DNA from: Austropuccinia psidii
Lineage: Eukaryota; Basidiomycota; Pucciniomycetes; Pucciniales; Sphaerophragmiaceae
DNA: 64,000 nt
Direction: 5' to 3'
NCBI GenBank assembly: GCA_023105745.1
Contig: JALGQZ010000019.1
Location: forward strand, 2,232,001-2,296,000
Position 1 is the stretch's first letter, and the number at the start of each line of letters is the position of its first letter. Below, piece by piece: positions 20,087-30,994 of the stretch. Both the position numbers and the translations under genes were made by a program. The notes beneath the pieces are model-generated. The model saw nothing but the letters and a program-made list of their open reading frames with translations. It ran no database searches and was not told the DNA's origin.

Positions 20087-21751
20087 CTAAAAATCAGACA
20101 AATGAGGTTAGTAACTGAATAGAAATTAAGATGTGAAGCAAAAAGGAAGACATACAATGATTTATAAATTTAAAACAGAATTAAAAAAGAAACGCTCTAG
20201 AAGTGAGGTTTGAAAAGTCTGAGTGAAAGTGATGATGAAGATTTAGTATTAATATTGGAACATAATATCAATGAGAGTTTTAAATGAAGGAGACGCACAT
20301 GGTGGATAGAAGGGGGGTTCTGGATTTATGAGCAGGAAAAACAAACAGCAAAAAGGAAGGGGAGTGGGGTTAGTGGAATGCGATAGAAAAGAGTGGAAAG
20401 GCAGGAAGACAAAGTGGAATAGGCAAAAGAAAGAGAATAGTGGGTGAGCTGGGAGAAAGTGGAGCAGGTGAGAAAAAAAGTGGAGGGTGTTTTGGGCAAT
20501 GATGGTCTTTTATACAATGGTGAAGCTGAGCCAATTGCAGCAGTTGCAGCACTGGCCAAAGTCTCAGCTTCAAAGCATGTCAGGAAAATTGAAGCTGGGT
20601 TGCAGCATTGGCTGTGACTGAGAAGGGAAATGCCCGTGTGAGGCAGAGGAACAAAGGGGTTTGGGCTGAGTATTGCAATTGATTGAATTGTCAGACTGAG
20701 TCAAATCCCCTCTGTTGCCTTAAATAACCCAGTTTCCCAGGAGGGCATTGTTGAATGTGCACAGTGGGTGCAATCCACAAATGCCCCATGCACATGAGGA
20801 CATGGTGCGTTTGGTCACAGGTGACCGTGGCAAGCATACTAGCCTTATTGCCAGGAGACAGTGTTTGAACAAAGGGCCAGGCAGCTGTATGACAAGTTGA
20901 TACAGCATGAGCTTGGGTCAGCCCATTGCTCAGGTCAGCTTTGGGGCCATAATTTAAATGCTCAGTGGCTGAACATTTGAATTACACAGTTGCTGAGCTA
21001 TTGATATAACAATATCAAATGCACCATGCTGAGAAATTGCTAGGTCATTTTTGTAAGCATGAAATCTGAGAATTTGGCACAGCATTGGATGACACTTCAG
21101 CCAGGCACAGCATATGACACACTTTGGTGAAGTGATTAGAAGTGGGCCTTCCAATGAACTAATGAAAAAAGTCTCCTGACCATGGCTTTACCAAAACTTT
21201 CCACACTTAGGTTTTGACCATGACATTCTCAGCTTGCATGTGCAAATCAGGTGAATCACAATGCTGATCATTGGACACATGAGCTATGTATATGCAAACA
21301 ATTGGAAGGTGGATACCCATTGGCTATATGCATGCACGCTGAAGTAGTATTACACCATCCTAATCTGTACAGCCAACACTGTAGTATGTACTACAATGTT
21401 GGGGCAGAGCAAAAGCTGTACAAGAATGTACCAGGCAATCACGCCAAGCCATCAAATCAAATTTCTCAAACGCATCCCTTTGATGCACCTTGTTGGAGAG
21501 CAGTGCATAACTACTGCACAGATGCTGGTGTATTCCCAGCTAATGTAAGGGGTGCATATTGGGATTACTAATGATTTGGGTCATATGCAAAAGGTGGATT
21601 CACTCCGGTGCTGAGGTTGGGAAGAACTATGACTGGCCCTGATTGTTTTTTGTGCCCACACATTGTTGGGCTGCCACACGCTTTCATATGCACCCCTCCA
21701 AGGATCATACGCAGGCGATTTTCAAATGCTTGGAGGACCTTTTTCTGCCGG
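20087..21751. other. No gene seen
   Basis: Noncoding sequence between the proline-rich relic and element E. Local features are purine-rich GAAAGTGGAGC-type reiterations near 20340-20480 and a 30-nt hairpin at 21373-21402. Short frames here (for example 21251-21571) look random. Confidence 0.45.
21373..21402. repeat. 30-nt hairpin
   Basis: Arms CCAACACTGTAGTA and TACTACAATGTTGG, 14 bp with one mismatch and a 2-nt loop. It is flanked by CTGTAC on both sides. The style recalls the 24-nt palindromes elsewhere in the window. Confidence 0.7.
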
Positions 21752-23880
21752 TGTGGTATTCCATACCATTAGTACCAGTTTCAAGGTTACCAATAAAACA
21801 AAAGAAAAAAATTATAATAAAAAGAATTATGCAAAACAGATTTACACATTACAATTACAAATTTCAAACAGAAATATACAATACACAGCCTCAAGATCTT
21901 ATCAAAACAGTATAGTATCAAAGAATTTATCCACCTTATTGCATCATCAATAACAAATTATGCAATTAAAAGGAGTTAATCTAAATAAAGGTATATGAAG
22001 ACGGACCACAGCATCAGAGCTGTATTTTCCCCACCTTTATTCAATTGAAAGAAGAAATACCTCAAGGCTATGCATAAAATTACAATATATTTTCCAAGAA
22101 CAAATGCTTCCTTAGTAATAATAACATGCATCAAACTTGATAGAAATGATGAAATCTCCATATGAAATGATACAATACTAAAAAAAAACCACCAGCATAA
22201 TTCTCTCAGAACATACGTAAAAAATAATTTCAACACCTTCAAGAAAACATCACCAGCCATATTATCTCAATGACCTCACATGACTCTGGAAAAAAGAAAA
22301 TCTCATCAGCCAAATTATCTCAAAGACATCACATGATTTTGATAAGAAACAGAAACACCAGCATAATTTTCTCATACATATCATATGACTAGAAGAAAGC
22401 TCAATTGTTAGGAGCTGTATTTTCTCCACTTTCTTGGAAAAAAGAAAATCCCACCAGCCAAATTATCTCAAACACATCACATGATTTTGATAAGAAAAAG
22501 CACCACCAGCATAATTCTCTCAGAAAATACGTAACAAAGTCACCAAAAATGAAAGTGTCACCAGCAAAATTATCTCAAAGACATAACATAATTTTGATAA
22601 GAAACAGAAACACCAGCATAATTTTCTCATATATATCCTATGACTAGAAGACAGTTCAATTGTCAGGAGCTGCATTTTCTCCACTTTCTTGGAAAAAAGA
22701 AAATCCCACCAGCCAAATTATCTCAAACACATCACATGATTTTGATAAGGAAAAGAACCACCAGCATAATTCTCTCATAACATACGTAAAAATAGAAACA
22801 AAAAAATACTTTCCCCACCTTCAAGAAAACATCCCCAGCCATATTATCTCAATTATCTCAAATAACTCTGATAAAAAGAAAATCTCACCAGCCAAATTAT
22901 CTCAAATACATCACATGATTTTGATAAGAAAAAGCACCACCAGCATAATTCTCTCAGCAAACACGCTGCTAAACCAAAACTACACGTCTCACCAGCTAAA
23001 ACCTCTCAACTATGATTTTTTCTAAGTACCCTATTTTGAGAAGCTCTATGGAGGCCCAAAAGCTATAAATAGAGGTCCTCTCTACCTCATTTTTCCCATC
23101 ATCATGGAACAAGTTTCCATTATCCAGGATCACCACCATCCCTGAACTAGCAGGATATCTAGAATAGTAGTAGTGTTTTAGTAGTGAAAAGCTCAGTAGC
23201 CTTGCTCAGTAGCTTAGTATAAGTGAAGAATAGTAGTATAACCATAGTAAAAGCTCAGTAGCCTTGCTCAGTAGCTTAGTATTAGTAAAGAATGGTAGTA
23301 TAACTGTAGTTAAAGCTTAGTAGCCTTGCTCAAAAGCTTAGTGTTATTAACAAAGAGAAGTAGCAGTGAAATAAACTCAGTATTAAAAAAATCCTAAAAG
23401 AATCAAATCCAGTAGTCTTGTTATTAGTACTCATATCAAAAAAATCATTATAATCAACCTAAAACCATAAAAAATATATATATTCTTATCATTCTTATTA
23501 AAAAAAAACAAAAAGATTATTCTTATTAGTTTTATTAAAATAACAGAAACCCAAAACATATATATATATATATATATTATCATCACTTTTATTAAAATAC
23601 AATAAAAAAATCTAGTGTTTATTTTATCAGAAATTTTAGATCAGAGTTTTTACTGTAGTGTTATTGATAGGTCTGATTCAGATACTTCTGATAAGTCTTC
23701 TCTATTTGTTAAAGCCACAAACCTTATTTTATTTTGTGATTCTCTGTAGGCTGACTATTCAGTATTATTTAGAGGGGCAGCTAATACACCTTAGCACCCA
23801 TGTTTATTAGACAATTCTGAAATTCAAAACAGACTTACCAATAATTTCCCCCTCAAGGTACTGCCTTATTTCATCCCACA
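21752..23880 (+). repeat. 5' LTR of element E
   Basis: 2129 bp, about 420 bp longer than the 3' LTR. The excess is extra copies of a block whose core is CCAAATTATCTCAAACACAT followed by CACATGATTTTGATAAG (about 22307, 22452, 22563, 22708 and 22893; roughly two in the 3' LTR). The 3' part also has a short array of GCTCAGTAGCCTTGCTCAGT at 23190-23330 and an AT dinucleotide run near 23560. Confidence 0.92.
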
Positions 23881-23900
23881 CCAAAAGGAGTTCCCACATC

Positions 23901-23918
23901 TGGTGTCCCAACAGTGGC
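23901..23918 (+). other. Possible primer-binding site of element E
   Basis: TGGTGTCCCAACAGTGGC begins 20 bp after the 5' LTR and has the TGG start expected for pairing with a tRNA CCA end. The offset from the LTR is larger than usual, so this is tentative. Confidence 0.35.
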
Positions 23919-24297
23919 CAACAACAGCTTCAACCATCAATAATCTGTCAATTATCAAAAAAAACATTCAAATTTAATCCATATAAAAAAAGCCTTTTAT
24001 AAATAAAGAATTTTTAGCACCTATCAAGTCAATCTGGAATCAGAAAAACCACAAAATTATAAATCACCATCACCATCAAGTTCTTCAACAAAATTGTTTC
24101 ACTATTATTATCCAAAAAGAGGAGAAACACCACCTGGAGAAGAATCACCTATAGACCATAGTATACCAGTTGGTACACTCAGAACTAAGAAGAAAGATCA
24201 AAAGATAGTTACAGATTATTTTCAGAAATTACTCAAGGAACTATTTGAAATTAAAAAGAAAAGTGAAAAAGAGAAAATAAACAAAAAATATATCAAT

Positions 24298-25077
24298 ATG
24301 GATTCAGCATCATCATCAAAGATACCACACAATCTAGATGAATACAAAGAAGAAATTATAAATGAAGAGACCATGCAAGGACAAGAAGATATTTCTGATG
24401 TAGAAAGACTTCATCAAAGAATGTTGGAAATGCAACAAGAATTAATTAAACTCCTTAAAAAAGAAGGGAAAAGGAAAGAGTCAAGTTTTACCGCAGAAAA
24501 CAGCCCAATGGAAGAAACTACAAGCATGCCAAGAATCTTTAGACAAGAAGGGTCACCATCACCATTTTCAAGGCCTATGGCCTCATCAACTCCATTAACT
24601 TCACAAAGGCCAAATACTCTACCAAAGCAGGTTAATATTCATGCACAGGCTTCAAGCCCATTGCAACAAGAAATCCCACAAAACAATATACCCATTGTCA
24701 AGATCAGACCAAAGGATTATAATTTATGGTTTGATGGAAAGGAAGTGGAAAGATTTATTAAAAGAGTAGAAAATATAGCAGAAATTGAAGGAGCAAGTGG
24801 AAGGGATATAGCAAGACAGATATCCTTTTGGACTAAAGATCAAGAAATTAGCTACCATATTGAAGGAATGCCTGGATATGAAACTGGCGATTGGGAGCAA
24901 TTAAAATTGGATATGAAGAGGAGGTGGGGAACAGTGTCACCTGAAAGAAGATACAAGCTGTCCTCATTTACTCAATTATTTACAAAGATTCAACAAGAAG
25001 GAGGAATTAGAAATATGACCCAATATAAAAAGTTCATTGGTGAATATGAATCTATTATTAATTATCTCAAAAGGTAA
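24298..25077 (+). CDS. Gag, N-terminal part, of element E (ends at in-frame TAA)
   Basis: Starts at ATG 24298 (MDSASSSKIPHNLDEYKEE); the frame is open without an ATG back to 24007. It has a Gln/Glu-rich coiled-coil-like segment (DVERLHQRMLEMQQELIKLL), a Ser/Pro linker, then a capsid-type helical domain (WFDGKEVERFIKRVENIAE, ARQISFWTKDQEISYHIEG). TAA at 25075-25077 interrupts a frame that continues cleanly in the same phase into 25117-27222, so the stop looks like a late nonsense change rather than a natural end. Expected role: the particle protein of the retroelement. Confidence 0.75.
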   Translation: MDSASSSKIPHNLDEYKEEIINEETMQGQEDISDVERLHQRMLEMQQELIKLLKKEGKRKESSFTAENSPMEETTSMPRIFRQEGSPSPFSRPMASSTPLTSQRPNTLPKQVNIHAQASSPLQQEIPQNNIPIVKIRPKDYNLWFDGKEVERFIKRVENIAEIEGASGRDIARQISFWTKDQEISYHIEGMPGYETGDWEQLKLDMKRRWGTVSPERRYKLSSFTQLFTKIQQEGGIRNMTQYKKFIGEYESIINYLKR

Positions 25078-25116
25078 CAATATATACAAGGAGATATCAA
25101 TCACAATCAAGAAATT

Positions 25117-27222
25117 TTGGAGAGTCTTTCCTCAAGTGTTCAAGAATCTATTTACAAAGAAATTATTAAAGATAAGGCCATGGTGCAAGCTTTGGATGGT
25201 GGTTATATCATTCCAAGATTGGAAATCTTAGAGTTGTATATTGAACAAGATCTAGGAGCCAAAGTCTTAACTCAACAGAAGGAATTTTCACAGCCAAAGT
25301 CACAAGAGAAGAAAGCTAGGTTTGAAGAGGAAAGCTGGGAAGAAGTCTTAAAGCAAATGAAAGATCTTACCAAAACAATTAAAAATCCTCAGCCACAAGA
25401 AAATAAATCAAAGGATACTGGGAATGAAGCAGTTGAGGAAGTATTGAATCAGCTCAAACACCTCTCTGAAGTAGTTGAATCTCCCAAGAAACCTCAACCA
25501 AATAATAATCAAGATCATAGAACTATACAAAACTCACAGCCATTCAGACCAAGATATCCTTCCCCACCCATATCTTCTGGTTATCAACCATATGTCCCAG
25601 CACAAATGGCTCCAAGACAGCCATACAAGTGTTATTACTGCCTAGAAGAAGGACATTCTGCAATCAGATGTAATCATCTCACAGAAGACTTGGAGAAAAG
25701 AATGTTCTTCAAGCGTGGAGGAACATATCTTTTTCCAAATTTTCAAAGAGTACCCACAGAAGGCCCTAAATCTGCAAAAGAATTAGTTAGACATTTTGCC
25801 AAAGAGCAGGAGGATTTTACAAAGAAAATGATGGAACAATCAAATCCACCCCAAAAGAAGCAAGAAACAACAGTAATTGAGGAAAGTAAAGGTGAGAAGA
25901 CAGCAGCTATAGGTCAAATAGAAGAATGGCGAAACTGGAAACCTCCTCAAATATCACCACCAAATGAAAATATTCAAATAAATGTTGGGCTTAGACAGAC
26001 AAGGCAAAGAGCTGCAAGACAGGAAATTCAAAGCCAAACCCAGCAAGACGATAAAAATGAAACACACAAACCCTTTCAAAAGAAGATACCAGGTGCCTAC
26101 CACGAGGAAGATGAGGCAGAAGAAGAAATAAGAGTTCTAATTCCAGCAAAATACAAGAAAACACAAGAAGGAAAGGAAGTAGATAATGATGATATTGAAA
26201 TCATTTCCAAGGAAAAGAATAAGGAGGTACTTAGACAGGATTCACAAACGATGGAATTAAAAAACAAGATAAAATCTACACCCAATAACCCAAAGATAAT
26301 AATTGAACATGTGATGAAGAGAATACTTGAACAAAAAATAAATCCTACTCTTGAAGAAATATTATCAATGTCACCAACCTTTATTGATAAACTACAAAAT
26401 TTAACTACCCAGGAAAAAGAAGTGATAAAATCAGTCAATACATCAAATATTCAAGAGAGACTACTTTCAGTAAAGCTACAGGACTATGATACCCCAATAT
26501 TATACTATGCATGCCCACTTGGATTTATGGAAGTATTTATTGGAAGAGAAGAATATCCTACAATGGCATCGGTGGATACTGGATCAGAAATTAATATAAT
26601 ACCAGAGGAAATTGCAATTAAAGCCTCACTTACAAGTAGAAAGCTCAATATGAATATTAGAGGAATTGGTGGACATACAACATCTTTGGTTGGACTCTCA
26701 GAACTTACATCAATTACTATGATAACAGGAGAAGAAAAAGAAATTCATTTATTCATAGCAAAAGGAGCTGTACACACCATACTTGGAAGACCATTTTTAG
26801 CAGATAATAATGTTAAATTGGAATTTTCACACAAGAAAGGGGAAATATTTAGTTATCCAGAGCAAGATGGACGTCGATTATGCTTACCAATATGTAACCC
26901 TCAAGCTATGGGCTGGCAAATTTCTCCACCAAGAGGTATAGAGCTTTGTGCATCTTCAGAGATTGGAAAATGGTCAACACATGGAGCAGAATCATCCAAA
27001 AGAAAAGAAAAAGAGGAAACAAAAATTCAATCTTCAACAAGAGTGAGGACAATATTTCTTGGAACAAAAAAAATACCCTTCTCAGCTATTTTTGATGCAA
27101 AAAATGACTTGAATTTTATAACTCAGGAAATAGCCCTAAAAGCAGAATTAAAAATCAGCCCTTACACATCAAAATCAACAGATAACTTTTTGAAGCCAAT
27201 TGGTCAAATTAAAAAATCTTGA
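25117..27222 (+). CDS. Gag C-terminus and protease of element E, with a second protease-like domain
   Basis: Same phase as the Gag frame upstream. Residues ~171-185 hold a zinc knuckle CYYCLEEGHSAIRC. About 300 residues of charged linker follow. Residues ~470-580 are a retropepsin with VDTGSEINIIPEEIA and the flap and second-domain sequence LGRPFL. From about residue 645 a second similar pattern appears, KIPFSAIFDAKNDLNFITQE, where DTGSE is replaced by DAKND; it continues past the frame end. The frame stops at 27222 after an A6 run (27211-27216), where one extra base shifts it from the continuing sequence KNLEVTFESEKKTYLDF in the next frame. The active triad of the first protease is intact. 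Confidence 0.75.
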   Translation: MESLSSSVQESIYKEIIKDKAMVQALDGGYIIPRLEILELYIEQDLGAKVLTQQKEFSQPKSQEKKARFEEESWEEVLKQMKDLTKTIKNPQPQENKSKDTGNEAVEEVLNQLKHLSEVVESPKKPQPNNNQDHRTIQNSQPFRPRYPSPPISSGYQPYVPAQMAPRQPYKCYYCLEEGHSAIRCNHLTEDLEKRMFFKRGGTYLFPNFQRVPTEGPKSAKELVRHFAKEQEDFTKKMMEQSNPPQKKQETTVIEESKGEKTAAIGQIEEWRNWKPPQISPPNENIQINVGLRQTRQRAARQEIQSQTQQDDKNETHKPFQKKIPGAYHEEDEAEEEIRVLIPAKYKKTQEGKEVDNDDIEIISKEKNKEVLRQDSQTMELKNKIKSTPNNPKIIIEHVMKRILEQKINPTLEEILSMSPTFIDKLQNLTTQEKEVIKSVNTSNIQERLLSVKLQDYDTPILYYACPLGFMEVFIGREEYPTMASVDTGSEINIIPEEIAIKASLTSRKLNMNIRGIGGHTTSLVGLSELTSITMITGEEKEIHLFIAKGAVHTILGRPFLADNNVKLEFSHKKGEIFSYPEQDGRRLCLPICNPQAMGWQISPPRGIELCASSEIGKWSTHGAESSKRKEKEETKIQSSTRVRTIFLGTKKIPFSAIFDAKNDLNFITQEIALKAELKISPYTSKSTDNFLKPIGQIKKS

Positions 27223-27832
27223 AGTCACTTTTGAAAGTGAAAAGAAAACCTACCTGGACTTCTTAGTATTAGAAAATTTCAACCAGATAATAGATGAAGA
27301 AAAGTCAAGCATATTATCTTCATCTAAAGAAAGTATTCCACATCAAACTGAAAGAAAATCTAAAGGGAAGGATCCAGAAGAGGATGAATTGAAGTTAGAA
27401 GATAGTGAATCAATAGAAAAAATAAAGATGGAACTGAAGAAGATGAGAAGAAATTTGGACATGGCCATAGAAGACCCAGAGAAATGGCTAGCACTTGAGC
27501 TAAGTGGTATGAATAAAGAAGATAAAGTAGAAAGCCCACAGAAGAAATTCAAAATGGATCTGAAGCCACCTGAAGCAAATTCCTCAGAAATTGCAGAAGA
27601 TTATTTCAATTTAGTTCAGGAGGAAGCTTGGTACATTTGTGATACTAACAAAGATTTACTAAGTGAAGAACCAAAAGACAACATAATAAATCCATTGGAA
27701 AAAAGGAAATTTGAAGAATTGGAAAAGGAAAGTTCCATAATTACTGAAGACAAAATGGATCAAGTTTGGGATAGAAATATTCAAAAGAGGATAGAGAAAA
27801 AATGGAAACAGCAGAATCAGAAGATGAATTGA
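27218..27832 (+). CDS. Acidic extension after the protease of element E
   Basis: Continues the protein of 25117-27222 one frame over: the second half of the second protease-like domain (KTYLDFLVLENFNQIIDEE), then a long Glu/Lys/Ser-rich region. I recognise no catalytic domain. It ends at 27832, where the next frame (27802) takes over, possibly another frameshift. EEDELKLEDSES here and SEDELKLYQQ in the following frame suggest an internal duplication. Confidence 0.5.
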   Translation, partial: LEVTFESEKKTYLDFLVLENFNQIIDEEKSSILSSSKESIPHQTERKSKGKDPEEDELKLEDSESIEKIKMELKKMRRNLDMAIEDPEKWLALELSGMNKEDKVESPQKKFKMDLKPPEANSSEIAEDYFNLVQEEAWYICDTNKDLLSEEPKDNIINPLEKRKFEELEKESSIITEDKMDQVWDRNIQKRIEKKWKQQNQKMN

Positions 27833-28404
27833 AGTTATACCAACAAAATAATGGAGATTTGGAAGATAAATATAAGCAAGGAAGAATATTTGAAGACCTA
27901 GAAGGAGAGTTATCAGAAAATACACAAAGGCTAGCTGGATTTAGCATTCTAGAAGAATTTAATCATGCCTATGATCAAATATTCTGCCTTTCCAGCTCAA
28001 CTGATTTATTTAATCAAAATAAAGGAATTACATCTGAATTACCAAATGACTCCCAGAATCAAAATGGCATACAGGAAGACATACCAGAATATGAAGGACT
28101 GGAAGATTACGTAATACTTCCAATGATAATATTTGAAGAACTGTATGATTATGAGCTAGATTCACCAATAATTCAAACCAAATATATTTCAGAACTACCT
28201 GGATCAAATCTTACAAATGTTGATTTTCTGGAATTACTAACCACTATTGGAATCAAAGGAAATTTAAGGAATCCTTACTGGAAGAAGCCTTATGGATATT
28301 ATCAAATTATAATAGAAGGACTGTATCACGAAATGTTATGGGCTCAAGAAGATTTCAATCTAGATGGTTTGGAAATCTTGGGAGGAACTCTTTTGCTGGT
28401 GTGA
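27802..28404 (+). CDS. Unrecognised acidic protein, last frame before the spacer of element E
   Basis: 200 residues from ATG 27802 to TGA 28404. Acidic in the first half, then a hydrophobic and aromatic half (YVILPMIIFEELYDYELD, RNPYWKKPYGYYQIIIEGLY). The segment AGFSILEEFNHAYDQIFCLS resembles FLVLENFNQIIDEEKSS of the previous frame. I do not recognise the fold. It lies where Ty3 elements normally go straight from protease to RT, so it may be an element-specific accessory domain. Confidence 0.45.
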   Translation: METAESEDELKLYQQNNGDLEDKYKQGRIFEDLEGELSENTQRLAGFSILEEFNHAYDQIFCLSSSTDLFNQNKGITSELPNDSQNQNGIQEDIPEYEGLEDYVILPMIIFEELYDYELDSPIIQTKYISELPGSNLTNVDFLELLTTIGIKGNLRNPYWKKPYGYYQIIIEGLYHEMLWAQEDFNLDGLEILGGTLLLV

Positions 28405-29079
28405 TTTAGGGTAAATGTTTATTCATGAAGTCAAAGGTTTTGTTTCAGAATGGAAAGGAAATACACAAAGAAAACAATGCAACAAGATATTTGGAGAAAT
28501 ATTGAAGGACATATGTCTTTCAGTAATTCACAACAGAAGGTTGAATATTTCTCAATAATAACTGAAGTAATCCAATTTCACTCGCCAATTAAAAAAAAAA
28601 ACCACCATAAAAAATAGCAAAATAATAAAATAAATAACCTGAAAAAAGGGAATTATTTTCATATCTGTATTAGTATCAGGGCAGTGACCTCCTGCCTTAT
28701 CAAAGAGGAATTTCAAATCATTCAGACTACCTTATAAAAAAATCTTTTTTAAACACTCTTATCACTCAGGGAAGTGACCTCCTGCCTTATCAAAGAGGAA
28801 TTTCAATTTTTTCAATTTTTTTTCAAGTATCTTATCACTCAAGGCTATAAATCAGTATTCAATAAAAGACTTCAAACTCAACATTTTTCAAGATATTTTT
28901 TTTCAATGTATAAGTATCATGATTTTATTTTTAAAAAAAACAGGGGTGGTTATCTGTTCTTATGCCACCTCATATTAAAAATGGCACAAGTTTGGGGAAG
29001 TGTGGGCCCATATGCCTTTATTAATGTGATTTCTCTTTTTTTAAAAAAATAAACAATAAAAAGATGGTGTGAAGAAACA

Positions 29080-29560
29080 GAAAAAGAAGATATAGATAGC
29101 TCAAAAATATCAAAATTATGATTGCCGGTCATAATTTGGTTCTTTGAGACAGGAAGATATAAAATATGGAAAGGAAAACAAGAAGAAACAAAAACCAACC
29201 AAACAAGCTAGGCCATTCAGATACAGAAAAAGAAGATAGAAGAAGTTCAAAATGTCAAAATTATGACTGCCGGTCATAATTTTCCCTAAAAGCAATAAAA
29301 CTATATCAAGAAAGGGAAGAACAACCAACCAAACAAGCTAGGCTATTCAGATACAGAAAAGGAAGATAGAAGAAGTTCAAAATGTCAAAATTATGACCTC
29401 TGGTTGTAATTTGCCATAAAGCAAGAAAACTATATCAAGAAAGGGAAGAAAGACCGACCAAACAAGCTAGGCCATTCAGATACAGAAAAGGAAGATCAGA
29501 GAATTTAAAATGTCAAATTATGACCGCCGGTCATAAAATGACCACCTCAATACAGAAAAT
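29080..29560. repeat. Minisatellite with a palindrome in each unit
   Basis: Units of about 130-145 bp contain AAGCTAGGCCATTCAGATAC and GAAGATAGAAGAAGTTC. Each carries a palindrome of the form AATTATGAC-TGCCG-GTCATAATT, centred near 29125, 29270, 29400 and 29527. The third palindrome is decayed. Confidence 0.75.
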
Positions 29561-29946
29561 AATTCAACTCACCAAAAGACTACTCTGATTTATACTGGAT
29601 GACGTTCTTATAGCCCCAAATTAATGAGTTTAGTCAATCTTTGACAAGCACGCATCCTTCCAGCATTTTAAATAAGGAAATTGAAATCAGTACTTCTCAA
29701 ATCATGATCAAGGTTGAGCACCCTCAATCACAACAAGTTTCCAAAGATCAATTTTGTTTGACAGAGTCAAGGAACACAACAAAACCAAATTGCATCACTA
29801 AGCTTTCTCAAGGCTCAGAATATGCTACCCAGCATGGTTACCCTATTCCTAAAGCTGACAGGTCCGGCAGCAGAATTACTTCCAGAGGGGGAATTGAACC
29901 TGTTTCAAATTTGATGAAAGTGGAAAGAAACCCGGAATCACTAACC

Positions 29947-30071
29947 ACACTGGTGGCATTACGTGGTTGTATTGAGCGTGCACAGGGGCCACGGGTTTTA
30001 GCCCGACTGGTTGTATACCCTGTATTAATGCGGACAACCACATGTATACCAGAGGCTGAACTCACACAACC
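29947..30071 (+). repeat. Inverted repeat arm 1, tRNA-like short repeat
   Basis: 125 bp, reverse complement of 30805-30929 with about ten differences. It contains TGGCATTACGTGG (similar to a pol III A box) and GGGTTTTAGCCC (similar to a B box), and short outer complementarity (AACCA/TGGTT). The spacing does not fold into a normal tRNA. Possibly a tRNA-derived SINE or terminal repeat. No target duplication found. Confidence 0.6.
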
Positions 30072-30804
30072 ATTCATTCTCCGCTCCACTCTTTCTGTTT
30101 CTTTTTTCGCAGAGTTGTATCAATTTGATAAGTCATCTCTTCACCCCTCAGCAACATCATTCTGATCTTTTCAAGGCCGATCATTGGCCCTTTTTATAAC
30201 AACCCTTGACTCCTCCATTCGACAATTCCATCTTTTTTATTTCTTAACCCATTGTTTGCTTTCATGTGGGCTCCATTGACAATGGCTAATTTTAATTTTA
30301 AAGGGTTCCAAAAGGAAGCTGTCTTATTGGGAAAGGTTTAAAAGCTAAATGTGAGGAAGCTGCTGGGTGAAGTAATTGCTGTTGTGGCACAGGGAAGTCA
30401 AATGACCAAGTCTCTATTCATACAACAATCATTAAATAAATAGTCAATATCAAAAGAAAAGATCTTCTCCTTCAGGGGAGATCTTTCTCTTGTAATTTTT
30501 ATTCATAATATAGGTACGCTGTTAAAATCTCAGGGGAGATCTTTCTCTTGATACCTTAATTTTAGTTTCAATTTTTAATTACTAACGAATTGAATAATTT
30601 TGATTCATAATATAGGTACGCTATTAAAATTTCAGGGGAGATCATCATCAATTGTATTTAAAATTTATAGTCATACTTATTATTAGTAATTTTTTTTAGT
30701 AAATATAATATCAAAATATAACAAAGCATAAGAGAACTATAATGATTACAACAGGTAGGTCATTGCACATGACTACTTGTCAATTGTTATGACAACTGTA
30801 AAAG

Positions 30805-30929
30805 GGTTGTGTGAGTTCAGCCTCTGGTATACATGCGGTTGTCCGCATTAACACAGGGTATACAACCAGTCGGGCTCAAACCCATGGCCCCCGTGCGCAC
30901 TCAATACAGCCACGTAATGCCACCAGTGT
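30805..30929 (-). repeat. Inverted repeat arm 2, tRNA-like short repeat
   Basis: Opposite-strand copy of 29947-30071. Read on the minus strand it has GGGTTTGAGCCC (30883-30872), closer to the pol III B-box consensus than arm 1. Confidence 0.6.
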
Positions 30930-30994
30930 TCACCATTTGAAAATATAACATCACTCCTCAAATTGAGACCTCATTCAACATCACACATCAATTT

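Noticed and set aside
19689..20122. Plus-strand frames opposite the proline-rich relic
   Set aside because: The minus strand has matching splice sites and a recognisable protein; these are shadows.
29947..30016. Real tRNA gene
   Set aside because: A- and B-box-like motifs are present, but the spacing and stems do not give a cloverleaf, and no anticodon arm is convincing.
29641..30165. 174-codon open frame in the spacer of element E
   Set aside because: It runs straight through the inverted repeat arm and has no conserved features; it is chance openness.
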